Of a DNA stretch of 44,029 bases, positions 42,251 to 44,029 are shown one piece after another. The translations under genes were made by a program, and so were the position numbers. The notes below the pieces were generated by a model. It saw nothing but the letters and a program-made list of their open reading frames with translations, had not been told where the DNA came from and did not search any database. This DNA is from Oceanobacillus polygoni (GTDB lineage: Bacteria; Bacillota; Bacilli; Bacillales; Amphibacillaceae): assembly GCF_008304605.1 (NCBI RefSeq), contig NZ_PIJY01000015.1:1-44029 (forward strand). The letters run 5' to 3'. Each line of letters begins with the position of its first letter. The stretch's first letter is position 1.

Positions 42251-42257
42251 ATTCATT

Positions 42258-42743
42258 ATGAAGGTAAGAACACTTGTTGTGAATGGGTTAATAGCAGCGT
42301 TGTATATTGCTGTTTCCGCACTTATTGTTCCATTCGGATTTACAAATATTCAATTCCGAGTTTCTGAGGTATTTAACCACCTCATCGTATTCGATAAGCG
42401 CTACTTTTTCGGAATTGTAATAGGGGTATTTTTATATAACCTATTATTTTCACCTTTAGGGTGGTTTGATTTAGTCTTCGGGGTAGCACACTCCGCAATT
42501 TCATTAGCTATTATCATTCTACTAGCAAAATATATTAAAAATATATGGGTGTTACTTGTTGCTAATACACTTGTCTTTACATTCAATATGTTTATCATTG
42601 CATTCGAATTGAAGCTAGCATTGCAATTTCCATTCCTGTTGACATGGTTTACAACAGCTGTTGGGGAGTTCGCTGTATTAGCAATTGGTATTCCAATTAT
42701 TTATGCGTTAAATAAACGATTACAATTTAATCGTCTAATGTAA
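42258..42743 (+). CDS. queT: QueT-type queuosine precursor transporter (ECF S component)
   Basis: About 161-aa membrane protein with five to six helices, DUF988/QueT family: KVRTLVVNGLIAALYIAVSALIVPFGFTNIQFRVSEVFNHLIVFDKRY and NLLFSPLGWFDLVFG. It works as the substrate-binding S component with a shared ECF energising module, importing preQ1/preQ0-type precursors for tRNA queuosine. The start is ATG 42258, directly behind the riboswitch RBS; the frame begins 66 bp earlier, inside the leader. The riboswitch confirms the substrate family. Confidence 0.92.
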   Translation: MKVRTLVVNGLIAALYIAVSALIVPFGFTNIQFRVSEVFNHLIVFDKRYFFGIVIGVFLYNLLFSPLGWFDLVFGVAHSAISLAIIILLAKYIKNIWVLLVANTLVFTFNMFIIAFELKLALQFPFLLTWFTTAVGEFAVLAIGIPIIYALNKRLQFNRLM

Positions 42744-42793
42744 ATAACCTCCTCATTCGCCTGTACCATTATGCGAATGAGGAGGTTATTTTA
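42743..42793 (+). terminator. Terminator of queT
   Basis: AATAACCTCCTCATTCGC pairs perfectly over 18 bp with GCGAATGAGGAGGTTATT, followed by TTATTT. Confidence 0.92.
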
Positions 42794-42856
42794 TTTCCAT
42801 CGACACTAGATTTTGCTTATACTAGGGATACGTAAAGTCGGAGAGGATGGTTAGGA

Positions 42857-43624
42857 ATGATTGTTCGAGAACGTGATCACGATTTTATTTTGATTCAGCA
42901 GGATCACCATGCTGCTATTTCCGGTGATATTGTGAAACAGTGGAAGAAAGATTACTTTCTAGGAGAAGCTTTACGAAGCTCCGTTGAATTTGCAGCATAT
43001 CAGCATGACTGCGGCTGGAAGGAGTTTGACAAACAACCATTTCTGAACGACGAAAATGGGATCCCCTACTCCTTTTATGATTTTCCGGTTTTACCGAAAA
43101 TTGTTCTTTATAAACACGGGATTGATGTTGTCGAGCAAGTAGATTCTTATGCTGCCCTTCTTTGCAGCGAGCACTACAAACGCTTCCTGTTAAATCATAC
43201 TTCTCTTGAAGCTCAGGAATTTGTTACTGCGGAAAACACACGACAGCAAGCAATTATGGATGCACGAAACGAATTCAACAAACGTTTGTTTAACTTTCAT
43301 TACAGCATTGTTCAGTTTAGTGACAACCTTTCTTTGTACCTTTGTATAAACGAACCAGGTATCACAAAGGAGTCCGAGCATTCTTTTTTTAAAGAAGGCA
43401 TTCCAATGAGTCAAGCACTACAAGAATTCTGTAATGCTCACTTACAGTTACATTGGAAAAATGAGAACACAGTCGTATTGGATGATTTCCCATTTGAACA
43501 GCCATTTGACGTTATTATTAAACTGAAAGTTATACCGAAAGTTGATCTGTCAGCTAAGGGATTAGTAGCTAGCTATGAGGAAGCAGCTTTTGAAGAATGG
43601 AAAGTAACACTCACTGCTCCCTAA
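42857..43624 (+). CDS. DUF3891 family protein
   Basis: 255-aa soluble protein of DUF3891: FILIQQDHHAAISGDIVKQW, YQHDCGWKEFDKQP and LCSEHYKRF. The conserved His/Asp residues (DHHA, HDCGW, EHY) hint at an HD-type metal-dependent hydrolase, but the activity is unknown. AGAGGATGG upstream of the ATG. Single gene. Confidence 0.85.
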   Translation: MIVRERDHDFILIQQDHHAAISGDIVKQWKKDYFLGEALRSSVEFAAYQHDCGWKEFDKQPFLNDENGIPYSFYDFPVLPKIVLYKHGIDVVEQVDSYAALLCSEHYKRFLLNHTSLEAQEFVTAENTRQQAIMDARNEFNKRLFNFHYSIVQFSDNLSLYLCINEPGITKESEHSFFKEGIPMSQALQEFCNAHLQLHWKNENTVVLDDFPFEQPFDVIIKLKVIPKVDLSAKGLVASYEEAAFEEWKVTLTAP

Positions 43625-43641
43625 AAGCAGCGTACACTGAC

Positions 43642-44028
43642 TTATTGTATAAAGATGTCTAACCCAAAAACAGTTGCCAATCCAAATACGAGTGTCCAGA
43701 CTCCAAGAGAGACTGTAATCCATACCGTCGTATTTATTTTCCTTGCGCCAAGTGTCATTGCTAGAAACGCAGCAATATGGATTCCTGTCAAAATCGGACC
43801 TAGCAAGGCAAGTCCAGGCAAACCATATTTATTCCAAATTTGCTTTCCCCTTTCATTTCGCTTCGAAGGGGGTTTTTCTTTTTTCTCTTGTCGCTTCTGG
43901 TACCAGATCTTTGCTCTTTCAAATCCGAAAATGATTGGTAGCACCGTACTTGAACTACTCCACCTTAATTTCCTACGAAATTTGAAGATGGAGATTCCTA
44001 AGAACACCTTCGTAACCGAAAGTTTCGA
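43642..44028 (-). CDS. Small multidrug export protein family, partial at window edge
   Basis: The frame runs to the right window edge, so the N terminus is missing. The visible C-terminal part matches Sm_multidrug_ex (PF06695): LPIIFGFERAKIWYQKR, KRNERGKQIWNKYGLPGLALLGPILTGIHIAAFLAMTLGARK, with two transmembrane helices. Upstream of LPIIFGFERAKIW the text becomes unusually basic (ISIFKFRRKLRWSSSS). The expected FVGN motif appears in the neighbouring frame at 43968-43979, suggesting a short compensated frameshift or a sequence error. Confidence 0.7.
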   Translation of the reverse strand, partial: SKLSVTKVFLGISIFKFRRKLRWSSSSTVLPIIFGFERAKIWYQKRQEKKEKPPSKRNERGKQIWNKYGLPGLALLGPILTGIHIAAFLAMTLGARKINTTVWITVSLGVWTLVFGLATVFGLDIFIQ

Positions 44029-44029
44029 T

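Overview
The window looks like a chromosomal stretch from an AT-rich, low-GC Gram-positive rod of the Bacillaceae, probably a halotolerant genus near Oceanobacillus or Virgibacillus. This is inferred from gene content: LtaS, bacterial NOS, MhqR/MhqD, YqxD, YhcV, YkvR, FetAB, and Bacillus-type ribosome binding sites and sigma-A promoters. It contains no rRNA, tRNA or CRISPR. Most genes are housekeeping or accessory, separated by many clear intrinsic terminators.

Layout. 1-2.9 kb: the 5' end of a group II intron inserted just behind the argF terminator; a lone argF with tandem ARG boxes; an RlmI-type rRNA methyltransferase; a YkvR-like protein. 3-6.5 kb: an RclA-like flavoprotein disulfide reductase, an AAA+ ATPase and a LysE exporter. 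6.6-9.4 kb: a GntR (YtrA-type) / ABC transporter operon behind a probable autoregulatory operator. 9.5-12 kb: a GNAT acetyltransferase, a PadR/HAAS-membrane-protein pair and YqxD. 12.1-14.6 kb: an hflX-mph operon (ribosome-splitting GTPase plus macrolide 2'-phosphotransferase). 15-19 kb: a permuted-papain-like protein, a second-locus UppS, a DUF4173 membrane protein and a second PadR/HAAS pair. 19.3-23 kb: a possible small RNA, nos, and a divergent Vga-type ABC-F resistance gene with a long leader. 23-31 kb: a lipoprotein, ltaS, an M20 peptidase, a NorB-like efflux pump and an Rsp-like AraC regulator. 31-35.5 kb: mhqR-flavin reductase-mhqD, a ring-cleavage dioxygenase and fetAB. 35.5-41.2 kb: a nikR-nikABCDE nickel operon. 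41.5-44 kb: YhcV, queT behind a preQ1-I riboswitch, DUF3891 and a partial small multidrug export protein.

The most striking system is a pair of antibiotic-sensing leaders. The hflX-mph operon is preceded by a canonical-RBS mini-ORF encoding VATIRLRIQGLNN. It carries the RLR stalling motif of the ErmD-class macrolide leader peptide and is followed by mutually exclusive hairpins that include an intrinsic terminator. About 6 kb away the Vga-like ABC-F gene has its own attenuator: three mutually complementary segments, a strong terminator directly before the gene, and a tiny uORF abutting the first segment. Together these suggest drug-induced ribosome stalling that switches on ribosome rescue (HflX), drug inactivation (Mph) and ribosome protection (ABC-F). 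NO synthase lies next to this cluster and a NorB-like pump a few kilobases further on. The parts are read from the sequence; the mechanism is inferred.
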